A stretch of DNA of 64,000 nt from Mantis religiosa (GCA_030765055.1 CM060958.1:79258827-79322826); one strand, 5' to 3'. Shown: positions 11,327 to 22,870, counted from the stretch's first letter. Notes: generated by a model not told the origin, from the sequence alone. Program-made: numbers and translations.

Positions 11327-11690
11327 ATGGCAGAGTCTACCGCCAATTTTTCGCTGATGTATCGCAAGGGAAAACCTTTACAAAGCGTCGAAAAAAGAAT
11401 TGTGATGCATGCACAGAGAAGAATCGTCTTTGTTATTGAGAGAAGTCGAACAGCTGTACTCTGTACTTACAGGTGTGTTAGATGCGTAGGAACATCGCGA
11501 CATGAAATTGAGCTAACAGGAAAACTTACCACTCCAGGGGCGTTATTGCTGTGTAGCGAAGACGTTATTTAAAGACAATCAGATTGTACGGGGATACAAA
11601 TCGCAAAATATACTACATTGACCAGACTTGGGTGAATGAAAGACACACGAAAGGTATGGTGTGACACGACTTTTAAGACTGAAAGACAAG
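11327..11690 (+). pseudogene. IS630/Tc1-like DDE transposase remnant
   Basis: The frame from ATG 11327 contains RKGKPLQSVEKRIV and, further on, ELTGKLTTPG, both typical of the N-terminal region of an insect IS630/Tc1-superfamily transposase group. After frameshifts, 11605-11665 reads KIYYIDQTWVNERHT, corresponding to the block YxDETWVNxxHT that carries the first catalytic Asp. The second and third catalytic blocks are absent, because sequence of the GC-rich repeat begins near 11695. The reading frame is broken several times, so no active protein is expected. Family assignment is from motif recall. Confidence 0.6.
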
Positions 11691-11696
11691 CATTTT

Positions 11697-11805
11697 TGCA
11701 AGGTATGTGTGCTGGTACCACGAGTGCTAGGGGTCCGCAGCGCCCGCACCACAGCAGCTGAAGGGGACGGATCCTCTCCCCTACGGGAATGTTTAATATA
11801 CAATC
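11697..11805 (-). repeat. GC-rich unclassified repeat, middle segment
   Basis: On the minus strand it reads GGATCCGTCCCCTTCAGCTG, GCGCTGCGGACCC and TAGCACTCGTGGTACC, matching 21435-21515 of the 21-kb copy. Together with 10650-10902 it would form one copy split by about 0.8 kb. Confidence 0.75.
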
Positions 11806-13970
11806 AACCTCCATTTTACTCAAATGAAACATTTCGACACGTCTGTACAACGTTCCTTTATGTATTTTTAGCACGGACCCTTTGTGCTGCCAATAATCTT
11901 TCTTATATACAAAAAGGTTTCACCTCCTACAGGAGCCACATACCGATTTCCAAACATAACTCCGATGTTCACACTTAAACTGCTTCACTGGGGTTCCACC
12001 GCTCGGCGATTCCTCACCCGGAGCCGCACTTGCTTTCCCGTGAACTGCTTCCTACACCCTTCCACGGCTTGTCGACTCCTTACCGTGGAGTTTTAAACGT
12101 AACTCCTAGCTCAAAGCACAACAATGCGTTTTTGCTGCGTGCTCACCCAGTTACTGGGTTTTACCGCAAAACGAATTTATTTGGGATTTTTCACGTTGGT
12201 TTTGGGGACTTGGTAGTGCGTTGTGAGGTAGCTGTTGCACTCCTCTGAATGCCGCAACTCTAGACCTTGCATCAGCATTAGGTATATCAGGTATAGTATT
12301 TATATACCTACTGGGGTCGGTAGATCTTCCTGGTACTGAAAGCTTCTGGAAACTTCGTCTAGAAATGTCTTTTGCGTAATAACAACACAGTTCTACCCCG
12401 ACATCGTGACGTCACCTAGTGACTGCCCTTGAAGGCGTGCAATTCCCATCCTACCAAACCTCTTCACCGGATCTTCCTTCTAGGTAGATCCATGATGGTA
12501 GCACAATTTCTCCACAACAGCTTCGCCAGTGCGACAATATGTAGAAGTAACCTGCACACCCTCCTCAAAAAGAAACTTAGAAAATATTGTGTTGATGGAA
12601 GTAAATGTGTGAAAACCTTACCACAAAAAGGCTAGAATAAAATTGAGGCTTAAAAGCGTTACTTAGAAAGTGTGGATTCCTTAAAACAAGCAGCTTAATT
12701 GCATAAATTGTTTTTTCTTTCATTGATATTTTTCACTGATTTTCACTCATCCCAATAATTATTCAGGAAGGCTCGAAAACATTAATTTGCGCTTCTTATG
12801 ATGTCAAAAATAAGAAGGATATAAAAAAGAAAACCAAATAAAGAAATCGATTAAATAGGTAAACTTCAAATTTCGCATGCAGCAACACGTGTTTCGCCTG
12901 TACCTACAACAAAATACCTCTTCAAAGAACGTTTATTCTATTAAAATGAAAAACAATTGAGCGAGAGTTTACAATGGATAGATCCCGAATACGATTCCGT
13001 TGGGTCGAATACTATGACCTTTGGAGTTCCTTTTCATGGTTTTACCAGTTGAGTGAGTGGTGGATATTTACTCTTCTTCCATAAATTTATGTTAACTCTT
13101 TTCATCTTTTGGCTGTACCATGGATACTATGCTAAGTGTTTCTACCAGACGTTCGGTTGTTATGATGGTTCCCCTTCTAAAAGGTTTGTGCCAGAATCGT
13201 TAGCGATTCCATCCTTGCTTTATGCTATCAAGAGATCCGGAAGGCCATGCGATGAATCCTCCTCGACCAAGACATCTATAGGAAAATATACTATTCAAGA
13301 ATTGGGCGAATGAAACGAACTGTCGCACCATCATGTAAGGGTCCGTTACTTAGATAACGTCCAGAAATACATAATCTTGCCTCAAAATTTACATTATTTA
13401 ATCCTTACACCCGCTGAAGGTGATAAGGCTAATGATTTTCATACAAACTTTTCCGATGTCGTGAGCAGAGTGACCAAGCTGAGATGTATATATGAACTGC
13501 ATAGTACTACTAATTAAAAAGAAATTGAATTTGCCATAATGTAGGCTGGAAGTTAGACACAGATGCTATTACAATAGTGATGACGCCCCCAGGCTGATTA
13601 TTAAATAATTATAATACCTGCATGACACAATTGCATGTTATGTACAGAAGTATAGTCACAACTTGACCCACCTGTACTCCGGAACAAAGAGACAGAAATT
13701 AGACTTATAGTAACGCAAGCAATATGCACGCAGCTTTTATCAATTGTTTTAGATTACATCTTGAATGGGCGACTTATCGCCTAAGAACACACACTAAGGA
13801 AGGGTGGGCATCAGGGTCCTATAATCATGACGTCTCCCTCCCCCAATACACCACAGCGGTTCGCCGCACTGTATTAACCGACTACAAGAATCTGGGTGCT
13901 ATATGCAGGACCAGCAATCATCGCCAGGGCTACTGCTCTAGGTGGTTAAAGCAAAAATTTTTATGGGTGA
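11806..13970. other. Intergenic stretch with several short ORFs, none recognised
   Basis: ORFs of 60-105 codons occur (11884-12096, 12030-12248, 12429-12635, 13053-13313, 13724-14008). None shows a motif I can name and several overlap in different frames. The part 11990-12250 is relatively rich in GC and could be an old element. Confidence 0.4.
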
Positions 13971-13973
13971 CAC

Positions 13974-14125
13974 ACAGTTCCACGTTGGGCGCCAATTTGA
14001 AGCAATAATGTATCAAACAAAGTTCCACGTTGTCGCGACAATTTGTAACTAAGATGATTGGCGAACAAATGAGTTCTACGTTAGCGTTGCAATTTAAAGC
14101 AATTATGTGTGGCTCAGGGTAAAAC
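13974..14125 (-). repeat. Three tandem primer-binding-site-like units
   Basis: On the minus strand, TTGGCGCCCAACGTGGAAC (near 13980-13997) matches the start of the primer-binding site of the LTR element at 43414. Two diverged repeats of the same unit follow at about 55-bp spacing (CAAATTGTCGCGACAACGTGG and GCAACGCTAACGTAGAAC). This suggests an eroded LTR-retrotransposon leader; no LTR pair could be delimited. Confidence 0.45.
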
Positions 14126-14129
14126 AATG

Positions 14130-15714
14130 AGGTTTCTCACAGGGTATGCGTGGATGTGTTTGAGAAGGATATTTTAATAACACTGGAATGCCCGTTCCCA
14201 ACTTATTTATTTACTGCTTCTTTTTTTTTAGAACATCGAAATTGAAGTTGCCGACCAAGGGTTACCAATATCCCTGTTTAGAGTTACTGACGGCAGAATG
14301 TTTATTACTCGATAAACTTTATTCGTTCCTCGCGTATATATGAACCGACAAATATCCAAGACACAACAAGAGAACTGCCCTAATCGCCCTCACGCCTCAG
14401 ACTGTTTCAATGGCTTGCAAGCCACGAAATGCTCTAATCGGCTCCACCCCGAAGACTGTTTTAATGACCACAGATGCGCGTGAGTGTATCACTTTCACTT
14501 TCTGAAAACTCCTTTTCAACCAAAGATCCCTTTGTAGCTATTTTGTCGCCATTATGAATGGTTCAAAGAATACCCTATTCAACAAGTCAAGTGAGCCCAT
14601 TTAGAAATCTGCTATGGACACTGTTTCTTACATTGCTTTTGTTATAACAACTTTCCCCCCAACTGCTATTCGACTAAACTGGCCTTGCACGAGTTGTAAC
14701 AAAGAACCAACATTCCTTTGACATCCAACATGATTATTTACTTATGGCAAACCTTAATTTCGGTATCATGGTGGAGGTTTGTTTTAGTAGGTATTCCGCA
14801 CCAATGTACTTCACCGATGCGGTGACTCCTATATCACCAGCCCCATTGGCTGGTGTGGGTAAACTTCATTTTGTTCCCTTCAACGTTAAAAAAAATTGCC
14901 ATCGTTTTCTCTTTCTGTAATACGCTTTTTTTTCCACAGAACTCGTTCCTCATGGTCAATGTTCATACCTCTGTTGGTCTCTCGCTCCCAAGGCTGTAAT
15001 GCAGAGTTAGGTTCAAGTATCCTATACTTCACTCTGTTACAGAACCAAGTGAAATATCTTTTTACTCTGGAGATTTTCGAAGTGGAACATTACCATGCTC
15101 TTTAGATCCTAATTGAGCTTACTTAAATATCTCGTCATTTAGAACATCCTGAAATTCAATAACTTCGATATCTGATCTCGAGGCACAGTTCGTAGTTCAT
15201 AACCATAAGCAAAGAAAAATGCGAGAAGAAATAGGAGAAAAGAAGACGAGCAAAAATTACTGTTCTGTTATGGTTTAGGTTGTAAAGGCGAAACATTTTC
15301 TGTTCTTGACAGACTTCTAGTTTTGCACTGTCAAATCTATCTCATGTTTCTAGAAGGGTAATAAGATATTTGACGCCCTTTGTAGCCACACAACTCTTTG
15401 CTCTCAACATACGGAAAGCAATGTACAGACCTTGTGACTTTCTTTGCTTCGGGTTTAATGAGACCCGGTGCAATCCGAGTAGAGACGAAAACCAGTGCTG
15501 TCAAAAACTTGCTAAATATTTGCATGTTTATTCTAGCGACTAGAACGAGAACCGGGTAGGGAAAGCGTAAGGAGGATGTGCCTAGGCATTTAAGAACCTA
15601 CTGCTTACCCACAGTGAGTAGGGGATATATGATATTCCACCCCAAAATTTGTAACAGATTTAACTAGGAGGTTCATGTGTACAGGTCGATTTTGTAATAA
15701 TAATATATTAGTTA
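14130..15714. other. Intergenic stretch, nothing recognised
   Basis: Short ORFs only; no motifs or repeats that I can support. Confidence 0.45.
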
Positions 15715-16490
15715 AAAAGGAGTCAATTTAGAAACGCATGTGGCGCTCATTGACTTTGCAAAGGCTTTCGATTTTAAGGACAGAAGTAAATTATGGAGTA
15801 CAATGGACAAAAACGGATATCTTTGTATTTAATTAATTATATGAAGAGCTAATATAAGGATACAAGGATAGCAACAAATATAAATGGAATAAAAGAAGAA
15901 GAAATTAAACAAATCAGGGGGTCACACAAGGATGGAGCCTGTCTCTAAGAATTTTCAGTACAGATTTAGGCGATCACTAAGAAATGGAAGCAAGAAATTA
16001 CATTAGAAATAAAAGTAGGTAAGCAAATTAACAAATACTTTACTTTATGCAGATGATGCTGCGATTATTCAGAATAACGAAGAAAATCTACAAAAGATTC
16101 CACAAGAGAAAACTAAAGTAATGGCATATCGCGGGAGATATCCAGTCCGTTCAAAGATAAGTTTAGCACAGATCTTATATACTCAGGCAGAGGGATAGAA
16201 GTAAGATACAGAGCGCTGAAATAAGGTTTCTGCGGCTGTACATGAAGAGAGCTTATTGCAAATGCACATGTACGTGACGAATTGAAAATGTTATTTAAAT
16301 GAGAAGATTAAATAAAATATAAATAATTGGAAGAAACACATTGAAGGAATGAACGAGGATAGAGTACCTAAGAATCTGTTGAGTTAAAAATCTCAAGGTA
16401 GAAGATATGTTGGTCACCTGAGAAAGAAATGGGAATGATGGAATGAGGACGGAACAGGCTGTGAACTTAATCCTTAGATTGCAGAAGAAG
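15715..16490 (+). pseudogene. LINE reverse transcriptase remnant A
   Basis: Reading across stops and frameshifts gives HVALIDFAKAFDF (RT motif A), then QGVTQG-like codons, then LYADDAAIIQNNEENLQK at 16043-16096, where YADD (16046-16057) is the catalytic motif C. Further on is a decayed C-terminal region matching remnant B: tcaggcagagggatagaag, agcttattgcaaatgcac and ggaagaaacacattgaagg. LINE reverse transcriptases copy element RNA at the nicked target. Clade is uncertain (RTE/CR1-type). The segment has many stops and is dead. Confidence 0.8.
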
Positions 16491-16741
16491 AAGATGAAGG
16501 AGAAGAACAAGGTTCATGTGGCTGTGAGAATTTGGATAAATGCCAAAGTAAGTGTTTAAGTCGCATAACTCCATAGAAAAAATCTCAACATCAAAAATTA
16601 CTTTCATAAAAAACCTCTTCTCATTTTTGATTTGTTTAAATGGCTCTAATAATTTGAATTTAACCATCTAATGTTTAATGTATTCTTTGTTACTTGTTTG
16701 GATTTTTGAATATTTATGCTTTTCTCAAGTTAAAAGTCGCT

Positions 16742-17245
16742 ATTTTTACCCCGGAGCCAAGAATGGAATTAGGGCCACCTCGTAAATATTGTCGCCGATC
16801 GCATTGTTGTTTGGAGCCGCCGCAAAGCCAGCGCCGGGCCTGCGTGGGCAGGAAGGAAAGAGACAAATAGTGGCGCGCGAGTTGGACGCTTGCCGAGAAC
16901 GAGACAAAGATGTCTGGAATTTGCGGCTGTCATCGCGATTGTTATTGACCAATCAACTGCATTCTAGAACTACGACTGGAGGTATAAAAACCCGGCAAAG
17001 TGTTAGAGCGTAGTCAGTTGTTAGTGGTGCAGTTGTGTGATGGCTATTGCGACAGTGGACATTTCAAGTGATTTATTTTGTTTGTTACGTGCAGTTGAGA
17101 ACGAGACGACCCTGAAGACTGTTGTTGTTGTGTCACATCACTTTTACTTTTGCAAGGGGTGTACAAAGTTACTGTTTACTGCAATAAAGATCATTTTAAA
17201 TTTCTGAAAACAAGACTACTAGTTCTACGAACCTACAGAGTCACA
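16742..17245 (+). mobile_element. Probable solo LTR with core promoter
   Basis: A GC-richer block contains CCAATC (about 16950), TATAAAAA (16983-16990), an arthropod initiator TCAGT (17014-17018, 33 bp downstream of the TATA start) and AATAAAG (about 17182). TATA, start site and poly(A) signal in this compact order are typical of an LTR. I could not identify terminal TG/CA or a duplication, so the ends are approximate and a true gene promoter remains possible. Confidence 0.45.
17040..17207 (+). CDS. 55-codon ORF downstream of TATA/Inr promoter, unknown
   Basis: The ATG at 17040 lies 24 bp downstream of the predicted initiator A and opens a 55-codon frame ending TGA. It starts MAIATVDISSDLF and has two Cys (FCKGC) and a hydrophobic end, LLFTAIKIILNF. 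No family is recognised. The AATAAAG signal lies inside the frame, which speaks against a normal gene and for a chance ORF in an LTR. Kept because the position relative to the promoter is striking. Confidence 0.2.
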   Translation: MAIATVDISSDLFCLLRAVENETTLKTVVVVSHHFYFCKGCTKLLFTAIKIILNF

Positions 17246-17249
17246 ATAT

Positions 17250-18660
17250 ACACACTTTTAATGAAAGTTAAACTTGATTAAAAGTAGTTGTGGAGAAAGT
17301 CATGCGGGTGCAGCACATCAGCAACAAATTCTTGCCATACGGTTATGCTTATCATGTCATATACAGGGGTTAATTAAGACTACTGAAATATTTTGATTGT
17401 GTTGGGTTATTAATGAGTGACAAGGGACCTTGAATTATAGACTTGTCATTTTGAAGTGATGAGTTATTCAAGTAACGAAAGTTCGATGTTCGGAAACTGA
17501 TACTTAATCTAAATTGAATGTGTTAGGTTGGATTAATGTCCACTTAATAATCTAAAGCCTTTCGAGTCTAAGTAATCTGCTAAAGTTAGTTGGTCATCTC
17601 CACTTTTGCTACTGATTTACTACACTGCGAGCTTTGGAAATTTAGGCATAGTCCATAAATTGGTGTTTCGTCAACAAAGATGTTCTTTTTGACAAAACTT
17701 CTCTGTAGTGAAAGGAAGAGCTGTAATCAAGTTGTTAGAAGTTGATTTTGGATACAAGATATATAAAGTGCAGTTTTAGTCAATGACAGATAATTTTATC
17801 AGAAAAATTATACTTTGTACACCCTTTTCGCCTGTCAATTTATGCATAAAATACTGAAGTGAAGCATATAATAAACTGAAACTGGTCAGCAGTCTTTGTT
17901 ATTTTCTTAACTGCATCATTTCACTAAAATTCAACACTTTTACTTTATAGACTACTTATTTATATTAGTATATAAAGCACTGCATTGTTACCAACATTTC
18001 AGTACTGAGATTTCATCGAATACATAAAAAGCATTTTGATTGTGGGGCCATATATGTATATGAGAACAGTATGATTAAAACTGAAATTTTGTTGAATATT
18101 AAATGATGTAAAGTTTCAGTAACTTCCAAATTGAAAATTTTGAAGAAAATCCCCCATATACATACTCATTTACTTGGCAGATTTCCCAACATATTTGTTA
18201 TTTTTAACAAATGGCTGAATGAAATAAACAATATTAAATATATTTTCACAAATAAAAGTTATATCTTGAATAGCCAATGTAATTTCATTCATTTGTAAAG
18301 AATATTGTATCATCTTAAATTTCGTAAACGTTAGTAACAAAAAAAAAGTAACTTCCCCCCTAAAAATGTTACTTTCCCATTAAATTTTCTACCAGTTTTT
18401 CCAGCAAAATAGACTAAGTAGCTTATTCTTATAACTTCGCTTGACCCCTCAGTGCTCTATAAAGTGTTCTTGCAAAAGTGTTTTTGCAAAAGTATTTAGT
18501 TAATACTTGCCAAACTTCAGCTCACATATAGAAACTTCGTTGTACATCAGCTACATGGATTTGTAAAGAACGCGACATCTATGAATTTCCATACTTTATC
18601 GAAAACTACAGAATAAGAAAAAATATATAGTGACTTCAGATTCGAGATAATATAAATTTT
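17250..18660. other. AT-rich stretch, nothing recognised
   Basis: No ORF of note and no repeat signature across about 1.4 kb. Confidence 0.5.
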
Positions 18661-18664
18661 AGAA

Positions 18665-19255
18665 AATTAAAAGCAACAGTAATATTCATTTGAGAAAAGA
18701 AACAAAACTGAAATTGTATAAGAAGATGGCGTTTCCAGTTTTATTATATGGAAGTGAATCTTGCATCCTCAGGCAGAAGGATAGAAGTGTGGTAGTGTTT
18801 ATCACCGTGGTTACGGCACCACAGACGGTGACACTGATGATACATGAGATGAAGATGGAGTATCGGTGGAATGAGATGGCGGAGGAAACCGGAGATCCTG
18901 GAGAAAACCCACCCAAGCGCCGTGTTCTCCACCACAAATCTCACTTTGCGGTCGCCTTGGTGGGAGCCGAGGATAGAAGATACAGGGTGCTGAAATGGGG
19001 TTTCTGTGGCTGCACAAGAAAAGGGCTTATTAGAAATGCATATCTATAATGAATTTAAAATATTTGAATTAAAAGAAAGGACTGAATAAAATAGAAATAA
19101 TTGGAAGGATTGAACGAGAATTGAATACCCGACTATGTGGAGCTACAAACCTCAAGGAAGAAGAGATGTTGATCGCCTGAGGAAAGAGATGTGTATGATG
19201 GAGTGAGGAAGGAATAGACCGTGTGCCTAAACCCTGGATTGTAGAAGATGAAGAA
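18665..19255 (+). pseudogene. LINE C-terminal remnant B, interrupted by a SINE
   Basis: The plus strand reads LRKETKLKLYKKMAFPVLL, then YGSESCILRQKDR. After the inserted SINE it continues RYRVLKWGFCGCTRKGLIRN, then decayed sequence to about 19250 with the family end around PWIVEDE-like codons. This is the conserved C-terminal region after the RT domain in a LINE group (LYGSE-W-L block, then a basic stretch). Stops and frameshifts are frequent after 19050. It is the same group as remnant A. Confidence 0.8.
18788..18969 (-). repeat. tRNA-derived SINE, family 2, inserted in LINE remnant B
   Basis: On the minus strand it runs GGCGACCGCAAAGTGAGATT, GTGGTGGAGAACACGG, GGTTTCCTCCGCCATCTC and on to a GTGCCGTAACCACGG end; the same body occurs at 22396-22645. 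The 10-bp duplication aggatagaag flanks it (18778-18787, 18970-18979). The LINE frame resumes directly after the duplication. Confidence 0.9.
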
Positions 19256-19389
19256 TATATATATGAAATGATTAACTCTATAAACCAATTAATATATCTG
19301 TGCTGTATCAGGCTGAACATTTTTGTGGCATAGCCTTTCCCGGTTGTAAAAGCATTTAGAATATTGTGATACACTCACTTTGTTTATTA

Positions 19390-19602
19390 AGGTCAAGTCG
19401 CCGCCAGGCGTCCGGCTCCTTTTCGCTGGTTGGAAATCTTCGTAGTAGTGTTTCTACGAAAACAAATGGTAGCTGTGATCTAACCAGCCATGAAAGGATG
19501 TGGAGCAGGCTGGCCGGGAGATGTTGGATTGACCTTCGCTTTTGTTACATCTCTCCGTGCCTGTGGAATGTTATGTTGTATTGTGTTTAGTTTGGAATAA
19601 AA
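19390..19602 (+). other. Weak candidate non-coding exon with splice-donor match
   Basis: A GC-richer block ends ggaataaaacag|gtatgtgg; CAG|GTATGT fits a splice donor. No acceptor or coding partner was found and AATAAA lies next to it, so chance is likely. Confidence 0.15.
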
Positions 19603-19604
19603 CA

Positions 19605-20500
19605 GGTATGTGGATTTCAGGAAGAATTGTGTATTTGATTGTGAAGTGTCCCGTATCTTCTAGGTTTTAGTGTGGGTAATTTGACCTCTCACTCTCCGAG
19701 TTGTGTTCCCCAGTGATATCCTTGGGATGGTTCAATCATTTGGCTCATAGCGGCATACTGAAATATTTCCAGGGATATCACAATATACAGAATTTCGCCG
19801 GCGATACACAGAAAATTCAAGATATTTTGTTAGTCACAAAATATTGCATTTTAATCAAATCGTCAGTCATCACTGTGATTCGAAAACGTTTCATGTAAAC
19901 GGTTGGGTTGGGGTAATTTTCTGGAAAACCTTTGTGTCATATATTTGGAATATACATACACTTAAACGACATGTTTGTTATTTATTAAAGCAGTTTCTTA
20001 TCTATTCTGTTCACAGACAACTACACGATTTTTTTCCCCAAAAATGTTTTTCTTTGGGTTCAAGAGGCTTCTTACTATGGATTTTGGGTGAAATCACACT
20101 GTGGAATTTGTTTAGGGAGACGTAATATTGCCTCCACTCATATTAGTAGCGAAACTAATAATTCGCTTTCCATCTTGGTAAAAATGCACGATCTACACTA
20201 GAAATTCTGTTGTATTCTACTATTCCATCCAACACAAGAAGGCCAGATACAGGAATGTGTAACATTATTACATTTGCTGCACGCATGATGTTTATGCTCG
20301 CCATCCGGATATGATAAGGATGCCAGGTTCACCTGTGGTACACAGTGTTGCCACATAACTCACCATACATAATGCTTAACACTACAGCTCATTGTTTAAT
20401 TTATTAACCATCGATCAGCAAGTATGCTTTTCAAATGTTTGTTATAAAGAAACATAGTAATAAAACACATAGCTGAGGTAGCCGTGAATGGCTCTTCTTA
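19605..20500. other. Intergenic stretch, nothing recognised
   Basis: Short ORFs in several frames (for example 19844-20125) without motifs. Confidence 0.45.
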
Positions 20501-20504
20501 CTAA

Positions 20505-21005
20505 ATTTGATAGGATAACTATAACACAAATTGAGTAAATAAGTAAATAAATAACTCTGATGATAGTAATCACTCGTCTGGGTTGTCTGTACTGGAGAGG
20601 TCACTTAGGATGAGATCTTGTGGTAGTCTGCGCTTGAGGCGAGTTGCTTGGCGAGTGCTAGCGCCGAGAATGTAGGTAACAGCTCCTAGGATATCCTGTA
20701 GATGGTAAAAGAAAGGTCGTGCCAGCCGTCGGATGTACTGATGAACGGGTAGAAGACCAAACTCGTGATGAAGTTGTTGGTTTCTGACGAACCATGGAAC
20801 ATTTGTAACTGTACGCAGCACGCTGATTTGTAATACCTGCAGTCGGCGGAGATTAGTCATGCTGGTGCCACCCCAGACTGGAGCTGCATAGGTAAAAATG
20901 GGACGAACTAGAGATTTGTAAAGAAGGGAGGATTCATAACCAAGTGAGCTGCGCCTGTTGAGTAAAGGATACATACAGTTTTGATAACCGAACAAATGCA
21001 AGTGT
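20505..21005 (-). pseudogene. Jockey-type LINE, C-terminal fragment of RT protein
   Basis: The 143-codon minus-strand frame (21001-20570) contains LLYKSLVRPIFTYAAPVWGG and LRRLQVLQISVLRTVTNVPW, the conserved region after the RT domain in jockey-type LINEs. The frame is open to its natural stop, so this copy is fairly young, but it lacks the endonuclease and RT catalytic motifs: it is 5'-truncated at about 21005, where the GC-rich repeat begins. The AT-rich tail (taaataaataa, near 20540) fits the LINE 3' end. The plus-strand side of the junction has no coding continuation. Confidence 0.85.
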
Positions 21006-21007
21006 AA

Positions 21008-21957
21008 CAGACCGACAGATGTGGGCGTTCCAAGTAAGTCGGGTACCCGTGGGTGATCGGGTACGTCTCCGGACGGGGTTGAGGGAAGCCATTAATATTC
21101 CCGCGTACTAGCCAGCATAGCTATTAGAAGGTGTGTTAGATCACCAAGCGGCCCTACCGAGGTCATATCGGTAGCCTTCCCATTTTGTAGTTAGCGCGCG
21201 TAAGTGGCGTATCCACTTCCATCCCATATTGAGTCCACAGGACCAGATGGGGTGGGGCTTGTTAGTCTCTAGGTCTTGTCCTATGGAAAGGCCCACGGAG
21301 GCGCCATTTTGGGACAGCTCGGTAACTCCCTGGTCGAAGGAAGCCCAGGTCCTTGGTCCTACGGGTTCAGGACTAATGTGGGTAGAACCTCTGGCATTAA
21401 CGTGTGTCCTATCACTACAGCTGAGTCCCGTGGGGGAGGGTATCCGTCCCCTTCAGCTGCCGAGGTGCGAGCGCTGCGGACCCTTAGCACTCGTAGTACC
21501 TCTGACGTTACTAGAGGAACCTCGGGCCGAACATTCGAGCCCCTCCCTGAATGGGAGTTGTTCGGATTGGGTTGGACTCGAGGGCGCACTGTGTTCCAGT
21601 TGCCCATGGGAATTGGAGTACCTCCGGCCAGGTTTCGGCCACCCGCGGGGGGCAGAGGGTTGCCTAAAATATCCCGGGTACTAGCCTGCAGAGCTAGTAG
21701 ATGTGCTAGATCACCAGGCGGCCCCACCGAGGTTATTCGGTAGTCTTCCCTACGGGGTTGAAGCTCGTAAGTGGCGTATCCGCTTCCAGCCATCTTGACG
21801 TTTTGTCGATTGGTGGAAGCGGGGCTTTCTAGACTCCAGGTATTGCCCCAAGGAAAGACCGCTGGAGTTTTCCATCGTTCCCGAGTGACAGAGGCCGGAG
21901 TTTTCGAACTTTCGGGTAGACCTCATGGTACGTTGCCCTATCACTACAGCTATTGAA
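21008..21957 (+). repeat. GC-rich unclassified repeat, two units and a middle segment
   Basis: Two diverged direct units lie at about 21040-21425 and 21622-21957. Both contain TAGATCACCA-GCGGCCC, ACCGAGGT, GTAAGTGGCGTATCC, a CC-ATGGAAAG-like block, and end CCTATCACTACAGCT. Between them, 21430-21620 is a segment also seen at 11.7 and 24.5 kb. The 144-155-codon ORFs on both strands overlap each other completely and show no family, so I treat them as products of high GC. Confidence 0.8.
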
Positions 21958-22395
21958 AAGAACATTATTAGATCTGGCAGCATGGGTGACTCTCATGCAC
22001 TCTGATACTCATTTCCTAGGAAACAGATCAACTAGCAGAGCAGATAAATAGTTTATGACCATCTCCCTCTTCAGGTTCTACTCACCTTCTTGAGGTGGGT
22101 GGACAGTAGGATTGCCGTCCTAGCTACATCTTATGAATTCTTGAGTCTAAAATGTGATTTTGTGAATGGATTTTTATAGTGCATAAGAAATCCATGATGA
22201 GGTTCGGAAGGGATACAGTGTCTCGACTATGGGTGCCCTCTGGGGGGGGGGGGGTGAATTAGGTGAGAGCTGACAGAGGGTGTTTAGACTTTAGGAGAGA
22301 CAAAGGCTGAGGGCAGTGTTCCTTAATGGCTACACTTTGAAACTTCCCTTTCTCTCTTTCGTTCTTACATATTTTATGTATGCAACGTATAAACT

Positions 22396-22645
22396 GGCCG
22401 CACCTTGGCTCAGTGGTTAGACCGCTTGGCTCTCACCAAGGCGGCCCAGGCTCGATCTCAGGCGACCGCAAAGTGAGATTTGTGGTGGACAACACGGCGC
22501 TGGGGCGGGTTTTCTCCGGGATCTCCGGTTTCCCCCGCCATCTCATTCCAACGGTGCTCCATCTTCATCTCATCTATCATCAGTGTCATCGCCTGCGGTG
22601 CCGTATGTAGTAAAAGCGGGCGTTAAACACTACACATTTCATTTT
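22396..22645 (+). repeat. tRNA-derived SINE, family 2, full copy
   Basis: The head reads TGGCTCAGTGGTTAGACCG (A box) and GGCTCGATCTC (B-box-like), followed by a body with CCGCCATCTCATTCC and ATCATCAGTGTCATCGCC. A 13-bp target-site duplication, caacgyataaact, flanks it at 22383-22395 and 22646-22658, which defines both ends. Confidence 0.93.
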
Positions 22646-22794
22646 CAACGCATAAACTTCCACCTACGCTCAGATCCTGAAGTAGCCAATCAAGAAATGA
22701 AATGAGGCGTGAGTGAACTGGCGAGGCAAGACAAAATTATCCTTCAGACCATTCACCTAGTTACCTGGGAAGACCTCCAAAATAAACCATGTGT

Positions 22795-22870
22795 CAGCAA
22801 GTGCGGCTACGGGAAACGAACCCGTGCCTCCCAAATGCGTGTCACAGTTATCGCTTGGTTATTCTACTAA
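22795..22870 (-). repeat. tRNA-like SINE head, solitary
   Basis: On the minus strand, AACCAAGCGATAACTGTG is followed by a good B box, GGGTTCGTTTCCCGTAGC. No tail or body is identified. Confidence 0.4.

Noticed and set aside
21229..21793. ORFs of 144-155 codons on both strands
   Set aside because: They overlap in three frames within the GC-rich repeat, where stop codons are rare; no motif and no consistent frame in the other copies.
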